The translations under genes and the position numbers were made by a program. A DNA stretch of 64,000 nt from Bifidobacterium lemurum (GTDB lineage: Bacteria > Actinomycetota > Actinomycetes > Actinomycetales > Bifidobacteriaceae): positions 496,001 through 560,000 of the forward strand of contig NZ_CP062948.1 of the NCBI RefSeq assembly GCF_014898175.1, written 5' to 3'. Position 1 is the first letter of the stretch; every line of letters begins with the position of its first letter. The notes beneath the pieces are model-generated. The model was not told where the DNA came from. It ran no database searches and saw only the letters and a list, made by a program, of their open reading frames with translations. This document shows positions 43,964-57,612 of this stretch, piece after piece.

Positions 43964-45019
43964 CTATCGGGTGGTGCTGCGTTCGATCACGCGTGAGGGG
44001 GTAGTGAGGCGTTCGGCGGACAACTCCTCGCCGCCGATGCGCGCGAGGATGCGCTCCACCGCGGTGGGCGCGGTCCAGTCGAGCCGCGAATCCATCGTGG
44101 TCAGAGGAATCTGCAGGTACGCCGCCTCTTCGATGTTGTCGAAACCGATCACCTGCACCTGTTCGGGAATCTCCACGCCATTGGCCTTCAATGCGGAAAC
44201 CGCACCGATCGCCAGCTGGTCGTTGAACGCGACGATGCCATCGAAGGGCACTCCCGAGTCGATCAGCCGCTGCGTCACCTTCGCCCCCGAACCGATGGTC
44301 CAATCCTGCCCGGTGTTGCCCACCAGACGAGAATCCAGCGAACACCCCTCACGCAGGCACTCCTCCACCACGCCGCGCAGACGCAGCTGCGCGTTGCCTT
44401 CGATGGCCCGCAGCGCCTCGGCCTCGTCGTAATCCTCTCGCGCGCCCACCACGGCCAGCGAGCGCACGCCATGCGAGAACAGATAGCGGGTCGCCTCGCT
44501 TGCGGCCTGCACGTCGTCGGGCGTCACGTGGTCGGCCCGCCCCCATGTGGTGCGCGCGCCGACCACCACCAAGGGAAAGTTCACATCCAAATCTTCGGGA
44601 TCGAGTTTTTCGACCTCGCTCATGGAGAGGATCATGCCGTCGGAGACGGTGTTGTTGAAGGATTCCAGCAGCGCGCGGGCGCCTTTCGCCGATCCTTCGG
44701 CGTAGGTGGTGACGTAGACGGAATAGTCGCGCTTGCGGGCCTCGTCGATCACCCGGTTGGCCAGTTCGGCCAGGTACGGCGGGGTGAGGCTGGGCACGGC
44801 GAGGGTGATGAAGCCGGTGTGGTCGCGGCTGAGGTTGCGGGCGGCGACATTGACCTGGTATCCCAGTTCGTCGATCACCTGCTGCACACGAAGGCGGGTT
44901 TTCTCCGCCATACGCCCGGAGCCGTTGATCACATTGGACGCGGTTTTCAACGAGACGCCGGCCTCGCGCGCCACGTCGCGAAGCGTCACGCGCCTGCCGT
45001 TGCCTCCCTGCGCTGTCAT
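43964..45019 (-). CDS. galR: LacI-family regulator of the galactan regulon
   Basis: A 351-aa LacI/GalR repressor. The N-terminal helix-turn-helix has VTLRDVAREAGVSLKTASNV and the hinge (RLRVQQVIDELGYQVN); the sugar-binding core covers about residues 60-350 (HTGFITLAVP, FDGIVAFNDQLAIGA, IGFDNIEEAAYLQIPLTTM). The start at 45019 follows GGAGGTGAGGG. It lies between galG and galA, matching B. breve galR, which represses the galactan genes until galactobiose is present. Four TGGTACA-type palindromes in the cluster are its likely sites. Confidence 0.9.
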   Translation of the reverse strand: MTAQGGNGRRVTLRDVAREAGVSLKTASNVINGSGRMAEKTRLRVQQVIDELGYQVNVAARNLSRDHTGFITLAVPSLTPPYLAELANRVIDEARKRDYSVYVTTYAEGSAKGARALLESFNNTVSDGMILSMSEVEKLDPEDLDVNFPLVVVGARTTWGRADHVTPDDVQAASEATRYLFSHGVRSLAVVGAREDYDEAEALRAIEGNAQLRLRGVVEECLREGCSLDSRLVGNTGQDWTIGSGAKVTQRLIDSGVPFDGIVAFNDQLAIGAVSALKANGVEIPEQVQVIGFDNIEEAAYLQIPLTTMDSRLDWTAPTAVERILARIGGEELSAERLTTPSRVIERSTTR

Positions 45020-45052
45020 ACCCTCACCTCCGGCCGCTTGATGCACTCCTTG

Positions 45053-47167
45053 TTAGTCTAGCCGCTGACGTGTGATCAGCACACCATTGCGCTGAAGCAC
45101 ACGGCCATGCGCGACGCCGGCAACCGGCGCGCAGCGGTGTTCGACCAGCGGAACGCCTGTGAATTCCGGCACGTTCACCGGCTTCTTCGGTCCGCGGTTG
45201 AGGTAGAAATCGAAGGCCACCCTGTTTCCGTTTTCGTCGACGCCGATACGTCTGGTGTGCATCAGGCGGCTGTCTGCCCGAATCGAGGCATCGCCGAACT
45301 CGGCTTCGACGAAGCGGGCGATATCCTCACGCCGCAGGTCGCAACCGACGTAATAGCCCACGCCGGCACCGTACGCATGGCGGGTGAGCGCCGGCATGCC
45401 GCCCAACTCCCAATCCTCGGCCCCCTCACCCTCATAGGTGGCGAGCACCGCGACATCGTCGGCCTCCCCATCAGCGACCGTGGCGACGCTCTGCCACAGT
45501 CGGCTGCACGCGCCGTTGGACAATCCCACCGCGGAAGCCTCGCCTTGCGCCTCATCGCCCACGATATTGAACTCCTCCGTGCGCACGCCGAGCACGTCGC
45601 GCAGCAGGCCGCCGCCCGCGCCCGGATATCCGCCCAATCCGACGCGGAAGGATTCGTCGACCAGACCGGTGGCGTATCCGACCACCACCGTGCCTCCGGA
45701 TGCGGCGAACTCGGCGATGCGGCGCGCATCCGCGTCCGAAAGCACCAGCACGGTGGGCAGCACGATGATGTCGTATCCGCTCCAATCGTCGCGCAGGGGC
45801 GTCACGTCGGCGCGCAGGCCCGCATCGAGGAACGCGCGGTACCAGTCGCGCACGTCATGCCAGTGGTTGAGCTTCATCGTCGGCAGGGTCTCGCTGCGCG
45901 TGGCCCATTCGGAATCGGCGTGGAAGAGGATGGCCGCGCGCGAACGCTCCATCTCGCTCCCCTGTATTCCCGCATCGGACAGCGCCTGCAGACTCTCCCC
46001 CAGCTCGCACACCTCGCGAAACAGCGCGCTGTCGGCGCCCGCATGCGGCACCATCGCGGAATGGAAGGCCTCCGCGCCGGAACGCGACTGCCGCCATTGG
46101 AAGAAATTGATCGCATCCGCGCCGAACGCCACATGAGCCAGCGCGTCACGCACCAGCTCGCCGTGGCGCTTTCGGGCGTTCAGCGGCTTCCATTGCACAC
46201 CGGAGGTGGAATGCTCCATCACATACCATGGCTTGCCTTGGGCGAGACCTCCCATCAACGCGTCCGAACAGGCGAGCTCGTCGAGATGGGACTCGCCCTC
46301 GTGGAAGTAATGGTCGTTGGAGACGAAATCCACCTCGTCGCTCCATTGCGCGTAATCCATGACGCACTGGTCGGTGGATACCATGAAATTCGTGGTGAAC
46401 GGCTTGTCTGGGCAGATCGCCTCGATGGCGTCGCGTTCGGCCTTGTAGAAGTCGAGCAGCATATCGTTGCCGAAGCGCTCGAAATCGAGCTGTTGGGCGG
46501 GGTTGACCATGGAGTCGCCGCCCATGTGGCGCGGAATCAGCACTTCGCTGAAGGAGTTCACATGCTGCGACCAGAAGGCGGTGCCCCACGCGTCGTTCAG
46601 TGCCTCGACGGAACCGTAGCGGCGCTCGCACCAGTCGCGGAAGGCGGCCTGCGCGCTGTCGGAATAGTCGTGACGGTTGTTCCAGCCGTACTCGTTGCCG
46701 ATATGCCAGGCGGTGACGGTGGGATTATCCCCATAGCGCTCGGCGAGCCGGCGGCACATGGCCAGCGCGTACTCTTTGAACACCGGGCTGGTGGGGCTCC
46801 ACGACTGACGCGAGCCGGGATTGACCACATGGCCGAATCTGTCGCGCGGCAGCACCTCGGGATGCCGTTCGTACAGCCACATCGGCGCGCTGGCCGTGGC
46901 GGAGGCGAGGTCGACGGCGATGCCGGCCTCGCCGAGCTTGGCGATGATGCGGTCGAGCCAGTCGAAATCCCACTCGTCCTCGCGCGGCTGGATGCGGCTC
47001 CAGCTGAAGATGGCGAGCGCCACGGTGTTCACGTGGGCGCGACGCATCAGTTCGATGTCCTCATTCCACACGGATTCCGGCCATTGGTCGGGGTTGTAGT
47101 CCCCACCGTAGGCGATGCCGCCGCCGTTCGGCGTGAGCAGTCGCGGCCAACGAAATTCTCGACGCAT
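45053..47167 (-). CDS. galG: GH42 beta-galactosidase
   Basis: A 704-aa intracellular enzyme with no signal peptide. The GH42 N-terminal barrel has GGDYNPDQWPESVW and the acid/base Glu in WHIGNEYGWNN; the nucleophile Glu is in YVMEHSTSGVQWKP. The trimerisation domain (IIVLPTVLVLSDADARRIAE) and a beta C-terminal domain complete it. It would hydrolyse galacto-oligosaccharides taken up by GalCDE to galactose. The start at 47167 follows GGACGGGA. It is 35 bp after galE and 33 bp before galR. Confidence 0.95.
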   Translation of the reverse strand: MRREFRWPRLLTPNGGGIAYGGDYNPDQWPESVWNEDIELMRRAHVNTVALAIFSWSRIQPREDEWDFDWLDRIIAKLGEAGIAVDLASATASAPMWLYERHPEVLPRDRFGHVVNPGSRQSWSPTSPVFKEYALAMCRRLAERYGDNPTVTAWHIGNEYGWNNRHDYSDSAQAAFRDWCERRYGSVEALNDAWGTAFWSQHVNSFSEVLIPRHMGGDSMVNPAQQLDFERFGNDMLLDFYKAERDAIEAICPDKPFTTNFMVSTDQCVMDYAQWSDEVDFVSNDHYFHEGESHLDELACSDALMGGLAQGKPWYVMEHSTSGVQWKPLNARKRHGELVRDALAHVAFGADAINFFQWRQSRSGAEAFHSAMVPHAGADSALFREVCELGESLQALSDAGIQGSEMERSRAAILFHADSEWATRSETLPTMKLNHWHDVRDWYRAFLDAGLRADVTPLRDDWSGYDIIVLPTVLVLSDADARRIAEFAASGGTVVVGYATGLVDESFRVGLGGYPGAGGGLLRDVLGVRTEEFNIVGDEAQGEASAVGLSNGACSRLWQSVATVADGEADDVAVLATYEGEGAEDWELGGMPALTRHAYGAGVGYYVGCDLRREDIARFVEAEFGDASIRADSRLMHTRRIGVDENGNRVAFDFYLNRGPKKPVNVPEFTGVPLVEHRCAPVAGVAHGRVLQRNGVLITRQRLD

Positions 47168-47202
47168 AAGTCCCGTCCTTTGTTTGTCTCCCCTACGGAG
47201 CC

Positions 47203-48171
47203 TTACTCCTTGACCGCGCCGGCGGCGAGGCCGGACTGCCAGTACTTCTGCAGCATGAGGAACGCGATGACCAGAGGAATGATGGTGATCAGCGAGCCGG
47301 TGATCACCAGGTTCTGGATCGCCTGACCGCCGGCGGTCGAGGCCTGGTCCTTCCACTGGTTCAGACCGATCGTCAGCGGATACCAGTCGGAATCCTTAAG
47401 CATGATCAACGGCAGGAAGTAGTTGTTCCACGTGGCCACGATGGCGAACAAAGCGGTGGTGACGATGCCGGGCGCGAGCAGGGGCAGGCTGATCTGCCAG
47501 AAGGTGCGCCATTCGCCGGCGCCGTCCACACGGGCGGCCTCAAGCAGTTCGTCCGGCACGGCCTGGTCGGAGAAGATCCACATGAGGTACAGGCCGAAGG
47601 TGGAGACGAGGCTGGGGATGATCATCGAAGCGGGGGTGTTGGTGAGCCCGAGCTTGGCGAACAGGAGGAACTGCGGGACCGCCAGTGCGATGCCGGGCAC
47701 GCTGATCGCGCCGATGATGATCACGAAGCAGGCCTTGCGGCCGGGGAAGCGGAATTTGGCCAGCGCGTAGCCGCCCATGATGGCCAGCAGGGTCGCGCCG
47801 CCCGCGCCCAACACCACATAGAGGATCGTGTTCAAAAACCAGCGGGCGAAGATGCCGTCCTGGTAGGTGAACACCGTGGCGATGTTGTCCCACAGGGCGA
47901 AGGTTCTGCCGAATCCGAGGCCGAAGGTGGAGGTGAAGTCCGCCTGCGTCTTGGTGGCGTTGATCATGAGGTACACGAAGGGGAAGAGGCAGTACACGGC
48001 GAAGATCGCGCACACCGCGGTCAGCGCGACGGAGCGGGTAGGATTCGCCGGATTGGAGAATCCGTTCTTCGCGAAACGCTTGCGCTCGGCCTTCTCGTCT
48101 TGGGCGATGCGCTTTTGACGCGCCTTCTCGGCCTTTTTCGCGGCCTTTTCCTGTGCTTTGAGGTCGGTCAT
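47203..48171 (-). CDS. galE: ABC sugar permease (MalG-type), galactan oligosaccharides
   Basis: A 322-aa permease of the carbohydrate CUT1 family. After a long basic cytoplasmic N-terminus (residues 1-45) come six membrane helices, with the EAA loop at DELLEAARVDGAGEWRTFWQ, then ISLPLLAPGIVTTALF. With GalD it forms the channel fed by GalC. The ATPase is not encoded here and is presumably the shared MsiK-like protein. The start overlaps the galD stop by 4 nt. Confidence 0.9.
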   Translation of the reverse strand: MTDLKAQEKAAKKAEKARQKRIAQDEKAERKRFAKNGFSNPANPTRSVALTAVCAIFAVYCLFPFVYLMINATKTQADFTSTFGLGFGRTFALWDNIATVFTYQDGIFARWFLNTILYVVLGAGGATLLAIMGGYALAKFRFPGRKACFVIIIGAISVPGIALAVPQFLLFAKLGLTNTPASMIIPSLVSTFGLYLMWIFSDQAVPDELLEAARVDGAGEWRTFWQISLPLLAPGIVTTALFAIVATWNNYFLPLIMLKDSDWYPLTIGLNQWKDQASTAGGQAIQNLVITGSLITIIPLVIAFLMLQKYWQSGLAAGAVKE

Positions 48172-49085
48172 TTCATCTGCTCCTTCATGCTCTTGAGCTG
48201 CACGACATAGGCGATGGCCATGGTGATCACCGCCATGGTGATGGCCAGCGCGGCGGCGTAATTCGACTGGTTGCCGCTGAAGCTCAGGTTGTAGGCGTAC
48301 ATGTTCGGCGTGTAGTACGTGGTGATCGCGTTGCCCGGAACCATGTTCTGCAGAACGCTCGGTTCGTTGAATAGCTGGAACGAGCCGATGATCGAGAAGA
48401 TCACCGTGATCGCCAGCGAACCCTTGAGCTCGGGCAGCTTGATCTTGCGCACGATCTGCCATTCGCTCGCGCCGTCGATGCTGGCGGCCTCATAGAGGCT
48501 GTGCGGAATGGTGGAGAGCGACGAGTAGAAGATCAGCATGTTGTAGCCGGTGAATTCCCATGTGTTGATGTTCACGATGGCGGCGAGCAGCACATCGGGG
48601 CTGAGCACGTCGATATTGGTACCGAGCAGGTCGTTGAGAGAGCCGACCAGACCGTATTTCGCGCCGTACACGAAACCCCAGACCATCGTCGAGACCACGG
48701 CCGGCACCGCGTAGGGCAGGAAGGTCGAGATGCGGAAGAACTTCGTGCCGTGCAGTTTCATCGAGTCGAGGGCGAGCGCCATCGCGGCGGCCAGGAACAG
48801 CATGATCGGCACCTGCACCACCGTGAACAGGGCCACACGGCCGACCGAACTCCAGAACTGCGAGTCGACGAACAGACGCGCATAGTTCTCGATGCCGACG
48901 AATTTGGTGCCGCCGACCATCTGCCGCTTGAAGAAGCTGATGTAGATGGCGTAGACGATCGGGATGATGAACACGAATACGAACACCACGGCGAACGGTC
49001 CCATGAACTTCCAGCCGCGCCAGTCGCGCTTGTGCTTGTTGACGGGGATTTCCGGCGCCGTCGCCGCCGAGGTCTGTGCGGTCAT
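48168..49085 (-). CDS. galD: ABC sugar permease (MalF-type), galactan oligosaccharides
   Basis: A 305-aa CUT1 permease with six helices. The EAA-type motif is SLYEAASIDGASEWQIVRKI, followed by KLPELKGSLAITVIF. An N-terminal basic segment (KHKRDWRGWKFMG) precedes the first helix. It pairs with GalE, with which its gene overlaps by 4 nt. A hairpin precedes the gene and would dampen its transcription relative to galC. Confidence 0.9.
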   Translation of the reverse strand: MTAQTSAATAPEIPVNKHKRDWRGWKFMGPFAVVFVFVFIIPIVYAIYISFFKRQMVGGTKFVGIENYARLFVDSQFWSSVGRVALFTVVQVPIMLFLAAAMALALDSMKLHGTKFFRISTFLPYAVPAVVSTMVWGFVYGAKYGLVGSLNDLLGTNIDVLSPDVLLAAIVNINTWEFTGYNMLIFYSSLSTIPHSLYEAASIDGASEWQIVRKIKLPELKGSLAITVIFSIIGSFQLFNEPSVLQNMVPGNAITTYYTPNMYAYNLSFSGNQSNYAAALAITMAVITMAIAYVVQLKSMKEQMK

Positions 49086-49134
49086 GACTTGTCTCTTTCG
49101 GATGAGGTGTGGGGGTGGAGCTGCGAGGCATGAC

Positions 49135-49170
49135 GAAGGCGGGTCCCACGCGGGGTGGAAACCCGCCTTC
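49135..49170 (-). terminator. attenuating hairpin between galC and galD
   Basis: GAAGGCGGGT (49135-49144) and ACCCGCCTTC (49161-49170) are perfect arms with a 16-nt loop. It lies 51 bp after galC and 50 bp before galD. There is no T run. This can give more binding protein than permease, as in many sugar ABC operons. Confidence 0.7.
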
Positions 49171-49221
49171 CGCTGCTACGCGTTATGAGAAATCGGTTGA
49201 TCTCGATGGGCCGTCGACGTA

Positions 49222-50574
49222 TCAGCCCTTGAGGGTGACGGTGTAGCCCTGCTGTTCGCCGTTGTCCGCGAGAGCTTTGGCATAGTTGGCGAAGGCCTCT
49301 TCGAGAGTGATCTCCTTGTTGTAGGCCCTGGAGATCTGATCGCCGAAGGTGGACTGCGCGTACGGGTTGTACGGCAGATACTGGAATTCGGTGACATCGG
49401 CCTGGGCCGCTTCGGCGAGGATCTCGTTCACATTCTGCCCGCCGAAGTAGTCGTTGGTCTCCTTATTGGAGTCCGCATCGGTGAATTCGTCGGAGTTCAG
49501 GATGGACTTCAGGCAAGACAGCGTACCGGTCTGGGAGTTGAGCACGGCACCGTTGCCATGGGTGATGTACTCGACCCACCTATAGGCGGCTTCCTGCTTG
49601 TCGGACTGCGTGGTGATGGCCCATGCGGAGCCACCGTCCTCGGCGCCGATCGACTGGCCTTCCTCCCACTGCGGCATGGTGGTCACACGCCAGTTGCCGG
49701 CCTGGTCGGGAGCACCGTTGATCAGGTTGATGGGCATCCAGCCACCGATGGTGAGCGAGGCGAGGGTGCCGTCGTTGAGCTCGCGGTTCCAGTCGTCGGA
49801 CCAGTTCTGGGTCTTCGTGTCGATGAGGTCCTCATCGATGAGTTTCTGCTGGAACTCGATGTAACGCTGCATTCCCTCGTCTTCGGTCATATCGATGGTG
49901 ATGTTCTCCCCATCGACCTTCCAAGGCTGCGCGCCGGCCTGCCACACCTGCGCGGTGAAGGGCTGGTATTCCATGGAGCTGCCCGCGTTGTTGGTGATGT
50001 AGGAGCCGATGGCGCGAATCTTCTTGGCGGCCTCGTAATAGTCGTCCCACGTCTTGATGTCTTCGGCGTTCACGCCGGCCTCGTCGAACACGGCCTTGTT
50101 GTAGAAGAACATTTCAGGACCGCAGTCAATCGGCAGAGCATAGGGCTTGCCGTCGTACTGCACCTTGTTCCACGGACCGGCGGTGAAGTCGTCCGCGTAC
50201 TCGTCGGCGCCGAACTGGCTCAGATCCACCAGGTCGCCGGTCACCGCGAACTGGGTGACGGTGGGATCCTCAAGCATCACGGCGTCGGGAGCGCCGTTGC
50301 CGGCCTGCACGGCGTTGCTCAAAGCGGTCTGGGTGTCGGCCGCGGTGCCGGTGTTGTTGAATTTGACGGTGATATCGGGGTTCTCCTCTTCGAAGGCCTC
50401 AATCACGTCGTTGATGACGTTGCCGGAATCCCAGCCCCAGATGACGATTTCAGTGGCGGCATCGCCATTCGAGGCGTCGGCATCCCCCGCTCCGTTGCTG
50501 GAACCGCAGGCGGCCATACCCACAAGGGTCGCCGCGGCGGCCGTTGCGGCGACGATCTTCTTACCGTTGCGCAT
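49222..50574 (-). CDS. galC: ABC solute-binding lipoprotein, galactan oligosaccharides
   Basis: A 450-aa extracytoplasmic binding protein. The lipobox VGMAACGSSNG marks a lipid-anchored Cys at residue 23. The mature part is a CUT1 MalE-type protein (EIVIWGWDSGNVINDVIEAF; WRVTTMPQWEEGQ). It would capture galacto-oligosaccharides released by GalA and deliver them to GalDE. The start at 50574 follows GAAGGAGAG. It is the first gene of the operon. Confidence 0.92.
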   Translation of the reverse strand: MRNGKKIVAATAAAATLVGMAACGSSNGAGDADASNGDAATEIVIWGWDSGNVINDVIEAFEEENPDITVKFNNTGTAADTQTALSNAVQAGNGAPDAVMLEDPTVTQFAVTGDLVDLSQFGADEYADDFTAGPWNKVQYDGKPYALPIDCGPEMFFYNKAVFDEAGVNAEDIKTWDDYYEAAKKIRAIGSYITNNAGSSMEYQPFTAQVWQAGAQPWKVDGENITIDMTEDEGMQRYIEFQQKLIDEDLIDTKTQNWSDDWNRELNDGTLASLTIGGWMPINLINGAPDQAGNWRVTTMPQWEEGQSIGAEDGGSAWAITTQSDKQEAAYRWVEYITHGNGAVLNSQTGTLSCLKSILNSDEFTDADSNKETNDYFGGQNVNEILAEAAQADVTEFQYLPYNPYAQSTFGDQISRAYNKEITLEEAFANYAKALADNGEQQGYTVTLKG

Positions 50575-50676
50575 GTTGCTCTCCTTCACTTGCGCCGCCC
50601 GACCGGCCTTGCGACGGCTTCCGTTGCCACCGCGTCCAGTAAGCGATGCTGTTTGGTTATTGGGGCCTTTCCCCGT

Positions 50677-50731
50677 TGGTACATCCGTGTACCATTGCTC
50701 TCTATGATACACCCGTGTACCAATCTGTCAA
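50677..50731 (-). promoter_or_regulatory. galC promoter with two GalR-type operators
   Basis: On the minus strand TTGACA (50726-50731), a 16-bp spacer and TATCAT (50704-50709) form a promoter. One operator, TGATACACCCGTGTACCA (50705-50722), fills the spacer; the other, TGGTACATCCGTGTACCA (50677-50694), lies just downstream. Repressor binding there would block initiation. Confidence 0.85.
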
Positions 50732-50897
50732 ACACTCCTCGACACGCCTGAGTTTCCAAAGAAAAACAGCCTCCCGCACCCCGCAATTCGCAGCCCACAG
50801 GAACCAATCATGACCTCGTAAAAGTCCTTGCGATCTTGCCGGCACTCGACACTTCCAGTCCACAAGAACCTATCTGATTCGCGGCCCGCAAGAACCT

Positions 50898-51089
50898 ATC
50901 TGCGTTACGGGTAGTGGATTTGGAGGTCTGCGGAGGTCGATCTGCGTTACGGGTGGTGCCATATCGGCCATATCGCTTCTAACAGGCCCGGTATTCCGCG
51001 GATCATATACGGCCTCAGCGCGTATGGGCACTACCAGTAACGCAGATCAACCTATGCAAAGCCCCTTGAACACTGCCCGTAACGCAGAT
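50898..51089. repeat. four 19-bp repeats, two direct and two inverted
   Basis: ATCTGCGTTACGGGTAGTG (50898) and ATCTGCGTTACGGGTGGTG (50940) on the plus strand are mirrored by the complements at 51029-51047 and 51071-51089. The pairs are each 42 bp apart. The span between the pairs is also partly mirrored, making a large imperfect palindrome. No gene is present. Confidence 0.9.
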
Positions 51090-51106
51090 ATACCAGTATC
51101 GGACGT

Positions 51107-51262
51107 ATGAGATGCTTCGACTCCGCTACGCTCCGCTCAGCATGACAAATAACCATTATCAACGTCATCCTAGAGCGAAGGGCTTCAGCCCGCAGTCGAA
51201 AGATCTCCGTCGCCATTCACGAGAGATGCTTCGACTCCGCTGCGCTCCGCTCAGCATGACAA
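51107..51262. repeat. GTCATCC...GCATGAC hairpin repeats, 2 copies
   Basis: A half copy at 51107-51146 (GAGATGCTTCGACTCCGCTA) and a near-complete, diverged hairpin at 51166-51262, same family as 38336-38425. They lie between the galC promoter and the ABC exporter gene (stop at 51372). Confidence 0.8.
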
Positions 51263-51371
51263 AAGAGGGAAACGTTCTGCCCGGGATGACGAGTAGACGG
51301 ATTGTTCCGCCAACACAGTGTTGGCAGAGCACGGGATTACATCGACAGCACGGTGTCGGTGATGCGTGGGA

Positions 51372-55511
<4,140 letters not shown>

Positions 55512-55675
55512 GCGAACCTCTCAGCGAACCGTCGGCGCGCCTGTTCGCGCCTAGCCACCTGTCACCTTAGCGGCCCGCGCATACCCGTGGCAAGGGATTC
55601 GTTCGACTTTTCGCATGCGGCGTCGTCGCCTTGCGAGTTCCGTGGCCGGATTGACCTTCGAGCTCGCGCGCTTTT

Positions 55676-56296
55676 CTACAGGCTGAGGAAGAGCTCGTGG
55701 ATGCGGGTGTCGTCGGTGAGTTCGGGGTGGAAGGCGGTGGCGAGGATATTACCCTGTTTGAGGCCCACCACATTGCCGTTCACCTCGGTCATGACCTGGG
55801 CGCGTGGGCCGACCGAGACGACGTAGGGGCCGCGGATGAACACGAGCGGGAAGTCCCGCACCTCGCCGAAGTCGGCGGTGGCGGCGAAGGAGCCGAGCTG
55901 ACGGCCGTAGGCGTTGCGGCGCACGGTGGCGTCGAGCGCGGCGAAATACACGTTGTCGTCGTTCTCCAGGCGGTCGGCGAGCAGGATCATGCCGGCGCAG
56001 GTGCCGAACACGGGCTTGCCGGCGGCGATATGCGCGGCCACTTTCTCGAACAGGCCGGTCGAACGCAGCAGCTTGCCCTGCGTGGTGCTTTCGCCGCCGG
56101 GCAGGATCACCCGATCGATGGAGCCGTCGAAGTCGTCGGCGGCGCGCAGCAGCTTCCACGGCGCGCCGAGCCTGTCGAGCATGGCGGCGTGTTCGGCGAA
56201 CGCGCCCTGCACGGCGAGGATGCCGGTCACGCCGTGGGTGGCGTTTTCGACGTCGTCGGACGCCTCTTTACTGATGTATTCGACTGCTACGACCAT
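55676..56296 (-). CDS. pdxT: pyridoxal 5'-phosphate synthase glutaminase subunit
   Basis: A 206-aa class I glutamine amidotransferase. GILAVQGAFAEH starts the domain, ILPGGESTTQGKLLRS is the PdxT loop, VFGTCAGMILLADRL holds the nucleophile Cys, and ATAFHPELTDDTRIH the catalytic His and Glu. It releases ammonia for PdxS to make pyridoxal phosphate. The start at 56296 is uncertain (56311 is also possible); ribosome sites are weak. It follows pdxS on the same strand after about 440 bp of repeats and a terminator. Confidence 0.93.
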   Translation of the reverse strand: MVVAVEYISKEASDDVENATHGVTGILAVQGAFAEHAAMLDRLGAPWKLLRAADDFDGSIDRVILPGGESTTQGKLLRSTGLFEKVAAHIAAGKPVFGTCAGMILLADRLENDDNVYFAALDATVRRNAYGRQLGSFAATADFGEVRDFPLVFIRGPYVVSVGPRAQVMTEVNGNVVGLKQGNILATAFHPELTDDTRIHELFLSL

Positions 56297-56347
56297 GTGT
56301 GCTTCTCTCATTCCCTTCTTTGGAAGACTTACTCCCGCCTTCGGTGT

Positions 56348-56580
56348 GAGATGCTTCGACTCCGCTACGCTCCGCTCAGCATGACGAGGAAGAGGGCCTG
56401 CCATCCCGAGCAAGCACGTCTCTCCGCAGCCTAGGCAAGTCCATCTCGTCATCCTGAGCGGAGGCCGTCAGGCCGGAGTCGAAGGATCTCATCATGCTGC
56501 CCACCTCGCGCGATGCGGATACGGACTCTCTTCGTCATCCTGAGTGGAGGCCGTCAGGCCGGAGTCGAGGGATCTCATCT
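56348..56580. repeat. GTCATCC...GCATGAC hairpin repeats, several copies
   Basis: Copies at 56348-56385, 56448-56490 and 56535-56580 (GGAGGCCGTCAGGCCGGAGT in the last two). They belong to the same family as 38336-38425. They separate pdxS from pdxT, so the two genes may not share one message. Confidence 0.85.
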
Positions 56581-56689
56581 CATGTCGTCGCGGAACGGAA
56601 ATCTACGATTCGTACGGAGTGGGTTTTGTTATAAGGATGGCTCCGGCGGCACGGAAGCCCACTGGGCTTCCTCTTCGGCCGCCTCGCGC

Positions 56690-56726
56690 GGTGACCTGCC
56701 AAGCGGGTCACCGCAAGCAGGTCACC
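56690..56726 (-). terminator. hairpin after pdxS
   Basis: GGTGACCTGC (56690-56699) and GCAGGTCACC (56717-56726) are perfect arms 11 bp past the pdxS stop, with a GC-rich loop. Confidence 0.65.
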
Positions 56727-56736
56727 GCTCAGCGGC

Positions 56737-57612
56737 TCATTCGCCACGCGCCGCCATGATGGTTTCGATTTCGTCTTCGTTGATGCCGACCATCGCCTCG
56801 CCGAGGTTTTCGCTCAGGCGGGCGAGCAGGTCCGCGTCCTGCCAGTTGGCGGTGGCCTGCACGATGGCGGCCGCGCGCTTGGCCGGGTCGCCGGATTTGA
56901 AGATGCCGGATCCGACGAACACACCTTCGGCGCCGAGCTCCATCATCAGGGCCGCGTCGGCCGGAGTGGCGACGCCGCCGGCGGCGAAGTTGACGACCGG
57001 CAGACGGCCGTTGTCGTGCACATAGCGGGCGAGTTCCACCGGCACGGCCAGCTGTTTGGCGGCCTCGAACAGTTCGTCGTCGCGAAGCCCCACGAGTTCG
57101 CGGATCTGCTTGTTCATGGTGCGCATGTGGCGCACGGCCTGGATCACGTCGCCGGTGCCGGGCTCGCCCTTGGTGCGGATCATGGACGCGCCTTCGGCCA
57201 CACGGCGCAGCGCCTCGCCGAGGTTCTTCGCGCCGCACACGAACGGCACGTCGAACTGGGTTTTGTCGATGTGGTAGACGTCGTCGGCCGGGGAGAGCAC
57301 TTCGGACTCGTCGATGTAGTCGATTTCGATGGCCTGCAGGATGCGCGCCTCGGCGACGTGCCCGATGCGAACCTTCGCCATCACCGGAATGGACACGGTC
57401 TCCTGGATGCCTTTGATCATGGCGGGATCGCTCATGCGGCTCACGCCTCCCGCGGCGCGGATGTCGGCCGGAATACGTTCCAGCGCCATCACCGCGCATG
57501 CGCCGGCGTCCTCGGCGATGCGCGCCTGTTCGGGTGTGGTCACATCCATGATCACACCGCCTTTGAGCATCTGAGCGAGGTTCTTGTTGAGTTCGTTGCG
57601 GTTCTCGGCCAT
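56737..57612 (-). CDS. pdxS: pyridoxal 5'-phosphate synthase subunit PdxS
   Basis: A 291-aa (beta/alpha)8 enzyme, standard length. Landmarks are [50 protein letters not shown] with the ribose phosphate-binding Lys, and [20 protein letters not shown]. It makes pyridoxal phosphate from ribose 5-phosphate, glyceraldehyde 3-phosphate and ammonia. The start at 57612 has GGAAGGGAAG upstream. Confidence 0.97.
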   Translation of the reverse strand: MAENRNELNKNLAQMLKGGVIMDVTTPEQARIAEDAGACAVMALERIPADIRAAGGVSRMSDPAMIKGIQETVSIPVMAKVRIGHVAEARILQAIEIDYIDESEVLSPADDVYHIDKTQFDVPFVCGAKNLGEALRRVAEGASMIRTKGEPGTGDVIQAVRHMRTMNKQIRELVGLRDDELFEAAKQLAVPVELARYVHDNGRLPVVNFAAGGVATPADAALMMELGAEGVFVGSGIFKSGDPAKRAAAIVQATANWQDADLLARLSENLGEAMVGINEDEIETIMAARGE

